From the IMG/VR virus record IMGVR_UViG_3300032240_001155, positions 1 to 28,854 of that record: DNA of 28,854 nt. One strand, written 5' to 3'. A program made the position numbers and the translations under genes. Source of the stretch: a virus. Below, piece after piece: positions 17,902-23,003 of the stretch. The notes under the pieces are model-generated. The model ran no database searches and was not told the DNA's origin. It saw nothing but the letters and a program-made list of their open reading frames with translations. The first letter of the stretch is position 1; every line of letters starts with the position of its first letter.

Positions 17902-18084
17902 TTATCTCTCTTCCATTTTATTTACAATTTCGGCAAGTCTCTTGCGTTGAGTATCATTTAGCATTGACCAGCAAAGACCAGATAGGTAAGGATAAGCGGT
18001 ATCTTTGAATACTGCTGACTTAGTTTTCAACGCTTCTACTACTTCATAGATGTTTGAGTTTTTATCTAACAATTTATTTTCCAT
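17902..18084 (-). CDS. Small hypothetical protein
   Basis: A 60-residue protein: MENKLLDKNSNIYEVVEALK, then YPYLSGLCWSMLNDTQRKRLAEIV. The Trp/Cys core and helical end suggest a compact fold. Its leader resembles those of 17225 and 17445, so a TTG four codons in is an alternative start. First gene of a three-gene unit. Function unknown. Confidence 0.7.
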   Translation of the reverse strand: MENKLLDKNSNIYEVVEALKTKSAVFKDTAYPYLSGLCWSMLNDTQRKRLAEIVNKMEER

Positions 18085-18102
18085 TTCTTTTATTTATTTA
18101 CA

Positions 18103-18126
18103 ATTATACAGGATACCACTGACATT
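18103..18126 (-). promoter_or_regulatory. Minus-strand promoter module (for 18084-to-17598 unit)
   Basis: TATAAT (18103-18108), seven bases, AATGTCAGTGG. Confidence 0.85.
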
Positions 18127-18129
18127 GGA

Positions 18130-18300
18130 CTAACGCTTGCGAGCCAAGCGATAGTTTTCCAACTTAGTTATTCCGTCAAAGCATTTCTCTTTGATGTCAT
18201 AGCGGAAATAGTATTCATTTCCACGATAGATTTGCTTACACTTAGGGCATTCCGCTTCATACTGAATACCGCCATAGTTTCTTTTTTTATAGTAAGTCAT
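18130..18300 (-). CDS. Small zinc-knuckle basic protein
   Basis: A 56-residue basic protein: TYYKKRNYGGIQYEAECPKC then KQIYRGNEYYFRYD and a third Cys near 40; ends RLARKR. One CxxC pair plus a Cys suggests a zinc-stabilised fold. AAAGG lies upstream. Its leader carries the GAGCC-AGCAAATAA repeat pair. Function unknown. Confidence 0.75.
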   Translation of the reverse strand: MTYYKKRNYGGIQYEAECPKCKQIYRGNEYYFRYDIKEKCFDGITKLENYRLARKR

Positions 18301-18335
18301 TTATGACCCTTTCTTTTATCTAAACTTCCAGCAAC

Positions 18336-18379
18336 TTATTTGCTTAGGCTCACCATTTCTGGATTATTTGCTAAGGCTC
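18336..18379 (-). repeat. Leader copy of the GAGCC-AGCAAATAA repeat pair
   Basis: GAGCCTAAGCAAATAA (18336-18351) and GAGCCTTAGCAAATAA (18364-18379), 28 bases apart, flanking a CCAGAAATGG hairpin. It lies between the promoter at 18396 and gene 18130..18300. Confidence 0.75.
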
Positions 18380-18395
18380 ATTTGCTTATGTATCT

Positions 18396-18419
18396 ATTCT
18401 ATACCTAACCACTGACATT
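18396..18419 (-). promoter_or_regulatory. Minus-strand promoter module (for gene 18130..18300)
   Basis: TAGAAT (18396-18401), seven bases, AATGTCAGTGG. Confidence 0.75.
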
Positions 18420-18561
18420 TTACCCCCAAAACACACCTATTTTGTTCATTTTTACGAACATTTATATATTCGTTATCATTTTGTTATAATTCGGGGCGCA
18501 ACTTTTTCTGCGCCCAAAAATTTTTGGAGTAGCAATTTTATTTTGCTAACCAAATTATTTT

Positions 18562-18732
18562 TTATGACATTGCTATAAGCCAAGAGTGGTGATTACACAC
18601 TTCTAACTTTTGGGCAGGTATAGAATAGTCATCCATAGTTCTACCATTGATAGTTTTACTTGGGCGATAGATAGCAACCTTAGTTGCTTCGCTCTCGCAG
18701 TTATCAATTTGACAAGCAATTACATTTTCCAT
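18562..18732 (-). CDS. Small Cys/His protein
   Basis: A 56-residue protein: MENVIACQIDNCESEATKVA at the start (two Cys) and EVCNHHSWLIAMS at the end (Cys and two His), a split C...C...C..HH arrangement typical of small zinc-fold proteins. No promoter of its own is seen; it probably shares the transcript of 18838..18981. Function unknown. Confidence 0.75.
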   Translation of the reverse strand: MENVIACQIDNCESEATKVAIYRPSKTINGRTMDDYSIPAQKLEVCNHHSWLIAMS

Positions 18733-18770
18733 TTATTTCTCATTTCATTTTTAGTTAGTAGTTTAGTTTT

Positions 18771-18823
18771 TTATTTGCTAAAAGTTTATTTGCTATTTTA
18801 CTAGGCTCACCTTTTAGGCTCAC
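18771..18823 (-). repeat. Degenerate copy of the GAGCC-AGCAAATAA element
   Basis: Contains two AGCAAATAAA and two GTGAGCCTA segments on the minus strand, rearranged relative to the other copies. It lies between genes 18838 and 18732. Confidence 0.6.
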
Positions 18824-18837
18824 AAACTAAATAAGTT

Positions 18838-18981
18838 TTATTTGTAGTTTTTCATTTTGAGCAACTTTGAAAGTTCTTCAAACTCAAATCCAGACATAAA
18901 ATCTCCAAACTGAGCAATCCACATCAACTCACGATAGCGAGCATTCTGTTCGTGCGTTAGCACACTTTTTACCTTAGCCAT
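18838..18981 (-). CDS. Small helical hypothetical protein
   Basis: A 47-residue protein: MAKVKSVLTHEQNARYRELM then WIAQFGDFMSGFEFEELSKL. Helical with an aromatic centre. GAAAGG lies upstream of the ATG. Function unknown. Confidence 0.7.
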   Translation of the reverse strand: MAKVKSVLTHEQNARYRELMWIAQFGDFMSGFEFEELSKLLKMKNYK

Positions 18982-19010
18982 TAGTTAGCCTTTCTTTTTA
19001 TCTATTTATT

Positions 19011-19034
19011 ACTCTATACCATACCACCGACATT
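19011..19034 (-). promoter_or_regulatory. Minus-strand promoter module, weak -10 (for 18981-to-18562 unit)
   Basis: TAGAGT (19011-19016), seven bases, AATGTCGGTGG. Confidence 0.7.
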
Positions 19035-19077
19035 TAGGGGACATTTAGGGGTGTTTTGAGATTTGTTTACCTATTGT

Positions 19078-19167
19078 TCATTTAGTTAACTTTTTCTCTG
19101 CTTCTAGGCGGATAGCGTTAGCACGGACGATTTGAGCCATAAGGGCTTTTAGTTGTTTTTCATTCAT
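19078..19167 (-). CDS. 29-residue helical protein, leaderless
   Basis: MNEKQLKALMAQIVRANAIR then LEAEKKLTK: one amphipathic helix. TATACT lies exactly six bases before the ATG. The short length limits confidence, but the promoter-to-start geometry matches five other leaderless minus-strand module promoters in the window. Function unknown. Confidence 0.65.
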   Translation of the reverse strand: MNEKQLKALMAQIVRANAIRLEAEKKLTK

Positions 19168-19173
19168 ACTTAC

Positions 19174-19197
19174 AGTATAAGGGCAACCACCGACATT
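19174..19197 (-). promoter_or_regulatory. Minus-strand promoter module (for gene 19078..19167)
   Basis: TATACT (19174-19179), seven bases, AATGTCGGTGG. Confidence 0.8.
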
Positions 19198-19228
19198 TAA
19201 GGTAGCGACACGCCAGAAAAAACGGCGC

Positions 19229-19260
19229 AAAAATTTGGGGTATGCCATAGGCACACACCC
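19229..19260 (-). terminator. Rho-independent terminator
   Basis: GGGTGTGTGCC/GGCATACCCC imperfect stem then AAATTTTTGCGCCG on the minus strand, directly at the stop of 19261..19443. Confidence 0.7.
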
Positions 19261-19443
19261 TTAGCGAGTAGTCTTAGCCTGATACTCGGCTTCTTTGATA
19301 GCACACACAGCCTTCCAACGGATACCCTTATCCTTAGCCACGAAGTCAATGGCACTATGACCATACCAAGCCTTCTTGACTACTGATAGTTTCTCACCAT
19401 CGGTAGTAGTTCCCATTACACGCCATTCAGTTCCATTACTCAT
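19261..19443 (-). CDS. Small basic hypothetical protein
   Basis: A 60-residue basic protein: MSNGTEWRVMGTTTDGEKLS then VVKKAWYGHSAIDFVAKDKG and a C-terminal IKEAEYQAKTTR helix. Beta-strand start and helical end. AGAAGAAA precedes the ATG. Function unknown. Confidence 0.75.
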   Translation of the reverse strand: MSNGTEWRVMGTTTDGEKLSVVKKAWYGHSAIDFVAKDKGIRWKAVCAIKEAEYQAKTTR

Positions 19444-19471
19444 AGTTTCTTCTTTCTTTCTAACTACTACC

Positions 19472-19495
19472 ATAGTAGCACGACCCACGGACATT
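19472..19495 (-). promoter_or_regulatory. Minus-strand promoter module, variant (for gene 19261..19443)
   Basis: TACTAT (19472-19477), seven bases, AATGTCCGTGG. Confidence 0.65.
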
Positions 19496-19597
19496 TATTA
19501 TCTAGATAAGCATTGTTTTATTAGTTGTTATCAATTCGTTATAAAAAAGGGCGCAAAAAATTGGGGCATATACCAATCCAGGCATATACCCACAATT

Positions 19598-19657
19598 CTA
19601 CTGACTAAGAAATAGCCATACTGCTATACACATACCGCCTATGAGTAGCACCTCCAT
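19598..19657 (-). CDS. 19-residue membrane microprotein
   Basis: Nineteen residues forming one hydrophobic helix (Leu, Ile, Val, Trp, Phe, Gly) with a Ser-Gln end. The ATG overlaps the upstream stop (TAATG). Similar in size and Gln terminus to 7809..7874 and 13271..13339. It is followed by a GGGTATAT...ATATGCCC hairpin and a TTTTTTGCGCCC tract. Coding status rests on the overlap and the recurrence. Confidence 0.5.
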   Translation of the reverse strand: MEVLLIGGMCIAVWLFLSQ

Positions 19658-19812
19658 TAGTTACCACTCAATAGGCTAGTTAGCCAATCGGTAGCCATGT
19701 AGCCAGCCACGCAACCGCCTACACTGCCCCAGTGTATAGAGCCTAGTAGATTCCATGCAAGCAATAAGCCTATGCCTAGCGATGTAAGTATGAAGGGTTT
19801 TTTATTTGTCAT
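19657..19812 (-). CDS. Two-helix membrane protein
   Basis: A 51-residue protein with a hydrophobic helix at about residues 7-24 and a second at 29-41 rich in Gly. The ATG overlaps the end of the previous gene (ATGACAAATAA) and its TAA overlaps the next ATG. Part of a run of membrane proteins (19598-19915). Function unknown. Confidence 0.65.
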   Translation of the reverse strand: MTNKKPFILTSLGIGLLLAWNLLGSIHWGSVGGCVAGYMATDWLTSLLSGN

Positions 19813-19915
19813 TCTTTTCCTTATCCTGCTTAGACTTCTCTAGTTGGTGATTCTTGTGCAGGTAGTAGGCTACTGCTACTACTGCGAGGGTAGTGATGTC
19901 AATACCATTCAGCAT
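19802..19915 (-). CDS. Small single-pass membrane protein
   Basis: A 37-residue protein: short hydrophobic helix (about residues 5-18, DITTLAVVAVAYYL) then a charged tail (HKNHQLEKSKQDKEKNDK). The ATG overlaps the upstream TAA. Resembles 1253..1360 in layout. Function unknown. Confidence 0.65.
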   Translation of the reverse strand: MLNGIDITTLAVVAVAYYLHKNHQLEKSKQDKEKNDK

Positions 19916-20079
19916 TAGATACCTTCCTTACAGTTACACTTGCTTACAGTTATACGATTGTCCTTTAGCGATACATACGCTAGAGAACTACATGCCTTAC
20001 ATGCATACGCCTTGATGATAGGCATAGCCTTAGTGCGTAGTGTCTTGATTGTGGTTAGTGCTAATAGTGATAGTCCCAT
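19915..20079 (-). CDS. Small zinc-knuckle protein
   Basis: A 54-residue protein: MGLSLLALTTIKTLRTKAMP then YACKACSSLAYVSL and KCNCKEG, two CxxC/CxC pairs near residues 27-30 and 48-50 (probable zinc ribbon). AAGG lies upstream. An ATG seven codons upstream (20100) overlaps the previous stop and is an alternative start. Confidence 0.7.
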   Translation of the reverse strand: MGLSLLALTTIKTLRTKAMPIIKAYACKACSSLAYVSLKDNRITVSKCNCKEGI

Positions 20080-20093
20080 TGTGTTACCCTTCT

Positions 20094-20279
20094 TTACCAT
20101 AGGTGAGATGTAGAGTTGCCCAATACCTCAAAAGCAAAGGTAGCATTAGGCTTGTCTGCTAGTAGAGCCTTAGTGTTGTTGATGATAGTCTCTGCTGCTT
20201 CCCATGAGTGAACCTCATAGACAGGGTGCAGTTCAGTAGTGCCAGTGAAGATGTGGATTACGAGTGATGTGATGTTCAT
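20094..20279 (-). CDS. Small hypothetical protein
   Basis: A 61-residue protein: MNITSLVIHIFTGTTELHPV then an EVHSWEAAETIINNTKALLA helix and an FAFEVLGNSTSHLW strand. The strand-helix-strand layout again recalls the DpnD/PcfM-like minifold. AAAGAAAG precedes the ATG. First gene of a unit running to 19598. Confidence 0.7.
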   Translation of the reverse strand: MNITSLVIHIFTGTTELHPVYEVHSWEAAETIINNTKALLADKPNATFAFEVLGNSTSHLW

Positions 20280-20317
20280 TAGTTTATTCTTTCTTTAGTA
20301 GGGGTTATTACTATTCT

Positions 20318-20341
20318 ATTATACAGGGTGCTACTGACATT
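20318..20341 (-). promoter_or_regulatory. Minus-strand promoter module (for 20279-to-19598 unit)
   Basis: TATAAT (20318-20323), seven bases, AATGTCAGTAG. Confidence 0.8.
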
Positions 20342-20351
20342 TATTATGCCA

Positions 20352-20486
20352 TTACTTTTTGATTACGACAGCATCTTTGTGCTCTGACATGAACTTCCAA
20401 AAGTCTAGATAGTGGATTGCTGAAACAACACGCTGGTTGCCAAAGGTGTATTCTACTAGTGTGTATTTCTTAGATTCTGATGACAT
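20352..20486 (-). CDS. Small VVSAIHY-family protein
   Basis: A 44-residue protein: MSSESKKYTLVEYTFGNQRV then VSAIHYLDFWKFMSEHKDAV. Paralogue of 16524..16655; the shared core is EYT-x5-VVSAIHY-x-D-x-x-KF-x-x-EH-x-DA. GGAAAATA lies upstream. An overlapping 8-codon ORF begins 16 bases upstream. Function unknown. Confidence 0.75.
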   Translation of the reverse strand: MSSESKKYTLVEYTFGNQRVVSAIHYLDFWKFMSEHKDAVVIKK

Positions 20487-20514
20487 TATTTTCCATTTCT
20501 TTTGTTATGTATCT

Positions 20515-20538
20515 ATTATACAAGAGACCACCGACATT
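20515..20538 (-). promoter_or_regulatory. Minus-strand promoter module (for gene 20352..20486)
   Basis: TATAAT (20515-20520), seven bases, AATGTCGGTGG. It overlaps the edge of the repeat pair. Confidence 0.85.
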
Positions 20539-20580
20539 TATTTGATAGGCTCACCGATTACTCGTTTATTTGCTATGCTC
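20538..20580 (-). repeat. Copy of the GAGCC-AGCAAATAA repeat pair
   Basis: GAGCCTATCAAATAA (20538-20552) and GAGCATAGCAAATAA (20566-20580), 28 bases apart. It lies downstream of the TTGACA promoter at 20624-20654 and upstream of the next gene's promoter. Confidence 0.7.
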
Positions 20581-20623
20581 ACTGTCTTGTGGCTTCTTGA
20601 TGTTTCTTTATTTATTTATACTT

Positions 20624-20654
20624 ATAGTATGACATACAATCTAGTATTTGTCAA
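20624..20654 (-). promoter_or_regulatory. Promoter with no coding gene behind it
   Basis: TTGACA (20649-20654) and CATACT or TACTAT at 17-19 bases. Downstream is only the repeat pair, so a leader or small RNA of about 80-110 bases is possible. Confidence 0.55.
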
Positions 20655-20967
20655 TAGCAAAACACCTATTGTTACCAAAACGTTACAATTGGGGCGCAAA
20701 ACTAGGGGGGTGGGTAGTGCCATCATGCCACAAAGTCAGTGGGGTGTGTAGTCATGTGTGCTCACTATATTTTTATTTTTATATTCGTGCCACCGTGTAT
20801 CATACATCTTTACAAAATATTCAGATTTTGTGCATTATGAAAATGAAAATTTTTTCAGATTTGCTAGATATTAAGTAACAATTTGATAACAAAACTGTAA
20901 TAATACATAAATAGGGGAATAAAAATGATTGCACCTAATATATATAACAATTTGGTAACGTTTTTAC

Positions 20968-21141
20968 TCATGGTAACTTCAAATCGGGGGTACGTTTAAG
21001 TAAATTATGATTCACAGCCCATACATTAATCAATTTATATGAAACTCCAAGTTCTTTTCCAATTTGCTTGGTAGTTTTATACTTAAGTTGCTCTGATAGC
21101 CAGTCTTTGTCCTGGTAAAACTTGTTAAAATGCTGTTCCAT
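20968..21141 (-). CDS. Helix-turn-helix DNA-binding protein
   Basis: A 57-residue protein: DKDWLSEQLKYKTTKQIGKE followed by LGVSYKLINVWAVNHNLLKR, a complete helix-turn-helix (recognition helix around residues 33-46) of the type found in small phage repressors and transposase-linked regulators. AGGAGAGAT precedes the ATG and TATAAT lies upstream at about 21159, so it is leadered, unlike many neighbours. It lies between the minus early-type block and the plus late block, and is the best candidate in the window for a switch regulator. Its targets are unknown. Confidence 0.8.
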   Translation of the reverse strand: MEQHFNKFYQDKDWLSEQLKYKTTKQIGKELGVSYKLINVWAVNHNLLKRTPDLKLP

Positions 21142-21534
21142 ATCTCTCCTATGTTAGATTATAAGTGTAGCATAAAATTTTGCGGTACACAAGTGCGAAG
21201 CACTCTTGATTTGGTCCCATTAACCCTATATAAAGTAAGGCGATAACACTATCTTGATTTGAGACCATACTAGAGTTGCTCAGATAGGATGAAAATCGAT
21301 TCTAGGGGCATCTGAAGGCTATTTAGACCATATTGTGTACGTTCGTTCTCAAAGACAAATGTAACCGTTCAGACACATGTGCAAATGGTATTGTATAAAG
21401 TGTGAAAATAGTAGTTTATTCATCGTTACTACCATGTGTCATGGTTATTGGATGGAGTACTCTATATCGCCGTTTTTAAAATCCGAGAACTCTACCGCCG
21501 AAAAACCTAAAACCTATGATAAACTAGATACATT
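21142..21534. other. Non-coding switch region
   Basis: About 390 bases without a gene. It has GTGC-GAA-GCAC hairpin (about 21199-21210), two TCTTGATTTG direct repeats 40 bases apart (21212 and 21252), two AGACCATA copies (about 21261 and 21326), CACATGTG (about 21373), and ACCATG-TGT-CATGGT (21430-21445), with TATAAA boxes. These are candidate operators and promoters for the flanking HTH gene and the plus-strand late genes. Confidence 0.55.
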
Positions 21535-21822
21535 ATGAATACCGCCGAAACCATAATTTCAATAGTCGTCAGCATTACCAGTGTTATTGCATCATCAGCA
21601 TTTGGTGTTCGTTGGCTAGTTAAACATTACTTTCAAGAAATCAAGCACGAAATGAAGCCCAACGGTGGTTCATCAATGAAAGACCAGGTTAATAGAATGG
21701 AATCAGACATTTGTGAATTAAAGAATCAGAACCTAAAAGGTGAAGAATACCATGAAAAACTAGATAATAAAATCGATGACCTTACTAGGTTGTTTGTCGA
21801 ATATGTTTCTCGTCAAAAGTAA
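21535..21822 (+). CDS. Small membrane-anchored coiled-coil protein, holin-like position
   Basis: A 95-residue protein: a transmembrane helix at about residues 5-28, then a KHYFQEIKHEMKPNGGSS segment and a charged coiled coil. The KPNGGSS linker after a membrane helix is common in actinophage tail- or lysis-associated proteins, often annotated as holin or membrane protein. Located at the start of the plus-strand block, near tail genes. Lysis function is an inference. No clear ribosome site. Confidence 0.7.
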   Translation: MNTAETIISIVVSITSVIASSAFGVRWLVKHYFQEIKHEMKPNGGSSMKDQVNRMESDICELKNQNLKGEEYHEKLDNKIDDLTRLFVEYVSRQK

Positions 21823-22053
21823 AATCCGATTATTATATATAATATAATATATATATTATATATTAATATATATTATAGCCCTAAATCCTTATATTTAGAG
21901 GGTATCACACTTTCTGTGATTTTGTCAAGTTATTTGGTAACAAAAACGTAACAATTATTTTATGATAGAATATAAGAGAACCAGTGCTTGATAACTCTCT
22001 CTCATACCCACTTTCAGGCACTGGTTTCTTAATTTATAGTGTATACTAATATT
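21823..22053. other. AT-tract and hairpin region before the tail genes
   Basis: A block of A and T only spans about 21829-21877. CCCTAAAT...ATTTAGAGGG (21879-21902) and ATCACA-CTTTC-TGTGAT-TTTG (about 21904-21924) form terminator-like hairpins. Then comes a GTAACAATTATTTTATGATAGAAT promoter-like stretch, and an ACCAGTGC...GCACTGGT hairpin (about 21980-22026, loop near 30 bases). Confidence 0.6.
22042..22047 (+). promoter_or_regulatory. -10 box of leaderless promoter for tail gene 22054
   Basis: TATACT (22042-22047), six bases before ATG at 22054. The hairpin arm just upstream covers the -35 position. Confidence 0.65.
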
Positions 22054-22431
22054 ATGAATAATACAATCCCCGATAACTTTGGAGCAGACCCAGCATTTGT
22101 GCAATGGAAGGTCGTTCGTGGTGATACCGCCAAAATCCGTATTGAATTCTATCAAACTGACGGAACAACATTTTATGATATCTCAACTTGGACATTTAAA
22201 TCATCTGCCTATGACTTGAAAGATGGTGGTTTTGATACGTTAACAGTCACTGCTGGCACTGGATATGTTGATATTACTGCTCCTGCAACTCTTACAAAAA
22301 CATGGGGTCTTGGTCAATCAACTGTTGTTACAGAAATGTCTTTTGACCTGCAAGTAACTATTAATTCCGAAATCTGGACACCAGTTATCGGTAAGATTAC
22401 CGTACTTGCTGATGTGAGTATTAACTCCTAA
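22054..22431 (+). CDS. Tail/baseplate-like structural protein
   Basis: A 125-residue protein: FVQWKVVRGDTAKIRIEFYQ, FYDISTWTF, GTGYVDITAPATLTKTWGLG and a final IGKITVLADVSINS. This V-RGD(T)-x-F...D...G-x-V-x-V-x-x-DV layout is the immunoglobulin-like N-terminal domain of phage baseplate and minor tail proteins. The ATG at 22054 is leaderless; the ATG at 22039 lies before the -10. Its TAA overlaps the next ATG. Confidence 0.75.
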   Translation: MNNTIPDNFGADPAFVQWKVVRGDTAKIRIEFYQTDGTTFYDISTWTFKSSAYDLKDGGFDTLTVTAGTGYVDITAPATLTKTWGLGQSTVVTEMSFDLQVTINSEIWTPVIGKITVLADVSINS

Positions 22432-22727
22432 TGGCTGGCTTTCTTTCGCCAGCAGTTTTAGGACAAGTTGTTCCTAATAATACAAATGATGTAATTGTTA
22501 AAATTATTAATCAGGGATTTGCTCCCACAATCAAACTTATTCCAATGCCTGGAGCCAAAGGCGATACTGGTAGCCAGGGAATCCAAGGACTTCAGGGAAT
22601 CCAAGGAATTCAGGGAATCCAAGGACCAGCAGGTGCTTTGGGAAACCTTAATGTGGGTGGCGGTTTGTCCTATGACCAAAATACAAATACTCTTATTATT
22701 CAAAAAGTGGATGCAGGTGAAATCTAA
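22431..22727 (+). CDS. Collagen-like tail protein
   Basis: A 98-residue protein. Residues 40-66 are perfect Gly-X-Y triplets (GAKGDTGSQGIQGLQGIQG and so on), a collagen-like triple-helix segment; the N-terminal VIVKIINQGF and the C-terminal GGGLSYDQNTNTLII regions look like attachment domains. Collagen repeats are typical trimeric stems of phage tail fibres. Both ends overlap their neighbours (TAATG). Confidence 0.9.
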   Translation: MAGFLSPAVLGQVVPNNTNDVIVKIINQGFAPTIKLIPMPGAKGDTGSQGIQGLQGIQGIQGIQGPAGALGNLNVGGGLSYDQNTNTLIIQKVDAGEI

Positions 22728-22972
22728 TGGTTAATATTGTTAAGATTGTTCCTAAAACTATTACCCCAGCAGTTATAAAAATTGCTGGATTGGTTGGTCC
22801 ATCTGGAACTTTTTCAAACACTACAGCCCCAGCACATAGTTATGGACAAAGCGGAGACACAGTAGGTATGGTCGCATTCGACTCGTCATACTTTTACTAC
22901 TGTACTGCTAACTATGTAAATAACTCAACAAACATCTGGAAACGAATACAGTTCCCATCCACTACTTGGTAG
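22727..22972 (+). CDS. Small tail-associated protein
   Basis: An 81-residue protein. GQSGDTVGMVAFDSSYFYYC then TANYVNNSTNIWKRI is a distinctive G-x-x-A-x-D-x-x-Y-x-Y-x-C...W pattern found in several phage tail-region proteins. It may act with the collagen-like gene before it. Function unknown but structural by context. The stop overlaps the promoter region of the glycosyltransferase. Confidence 0.75.
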   Translation: MVNIVKIVPKTITPAVIKIAGLVGPSGTFSNTTAPAHSYGQSGDTVGMVAFDSSYFYYCTANYVNNSTNIWKRIQFPSTTW

Positions 22973-22975
22973 TGC

Positions 22976-22981
22976 TATAAT
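22976..22981 (+). promoter_or_regulatory. -10 box for glycosyltransferase gene
   Basis: TATAAT preceded by AGTGC, directly after the stop of the preceding gene; leader of about 17 bases and AAAGGA site. Confidence 0.65.
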
Positions 22982-23003
22982 AGATATCTAACAAAGGATG
23001 ACA

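Larger units (their letters stand above)
20487..20967. other. Non-coding stretch between last early-type gene and HTH gene
   Basis: It contains a promoter module (20515-20538), a copy of the leader repeat pair (20538-20580), a TTGACA promoter (about 20624-20654) with no gene behind it, ACCTATTGTT at 20664, a GCGC tag at 20693, and AT-rich DNA with repeated TTTGATAAC/TTTGGTAAC sequences near 20882 and 20952. A 24-codon plus-strand ORF (20925-20999) with GGGGAA upstream is possible but weak. Confidence 0.6.
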
